Shown: piece after piece, positions 63,940 through 64,000 of the stretch
Layout: every line of letters starts with the position of its first letter
Numbering within the stretch: position 1 is the stretch's first letter
DNA from: Anisakis pegreffii
Lineage: Eukaryota; Nematoda; Chromadorea; Rhabditida; Anisakidae
Length of the DNA stretch: 64,000 nucleotides
Direction of reading: 5' to 3'
NCBI GenBank assembly: GCA_035041965.1
Contig: JAPYMA010000939.1
Coordinates: 1 to 64,000 of the forward strand
The notes under the pieces: model-generated
What the model was told of the DNA's origin: nothing
What the model saw: only the letters and a program-made list of their open reading frames with translations
Database searches by the model: none
Position numbers and translations under genes: made by a program

Positions 63940-64000
63940 CTGAAAATCATGAGCAGTGAAAACGTTTACGTTTACATGTAATAACATCAAATTCCATCGG

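Overview
The window looks like nuclear DNA of a nematode. It is AT-rich and gene-sparse, and its genes are broken into short exons with mostly TTTCAG-type 3' splice sites. The proteins are nematode/animal families: a class IIa histone deacetylase, a RIM/UNC-10 active-zone protein, a GRIP-domain golgin, a BRE-4-like beta-1,4-galactosyltransferase and a BTB-BACK protein. Exceptionally long introns (14.8 kb in hda-4) and abundant repeats suggest a species with a larger genome than C. elegans, perhaps a parasitic one. The species itself cannot be named from the sequence. All exon models were built by hand from reading frames, splice signals and phase agreement.

Layout. 1-5.3 kb: two direct copies (offset 3,252 bp) of a complex module whose GC-rich core is nearly unchanged between copies and folds into several hairpins, including one with a cUUCGg loop; this may be a duplicated, undescribed structured RNA. 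5.3-7.5 kb: mostly unassigned. 7.5-9.8 kb (minus): beta-1,4-galactosyltransferase, with unplaced candidate upstream exons to about 10.5 kb. 11.9-12.3 kb: two minisatellites, one with an inverted central block. 13.3-19.3 kb (minus): complete GCC2/GCC185-like golgin in 15 exons. 19.4-24.2 kb: intergenic. 24.2-48.1 kb (minus): complete class IIa HDAC (hda-4) in 14 exons, with a huge first intron that carries a retrotransposon-like fragment. 48.1-56.9 kb: intergenic, with a pyrimidine-rich stretch holding a 272-codon open frame, microsatellites, a diverged segmental repeat and a MITE-like element. 56.9-60.0 kb (plus): BTB-BACK protein with a basic tail. 60.0-63.3 kb: intergenic. 63.3 kb to the right edge (minus): the last two exons of unc-10/RIM (C2B domain).

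The genes form no operon and share no pathway. Two act in the Golgi (the galactosyltransferase and the golgin), one in transcriptional control (HDA-4), one at synapses (UNC-10) and one is a probable Cullin-3-adaptor-like protein. Four of the five genes are on the minus strand. Only the BTB-BACK gene is on the plus strand.
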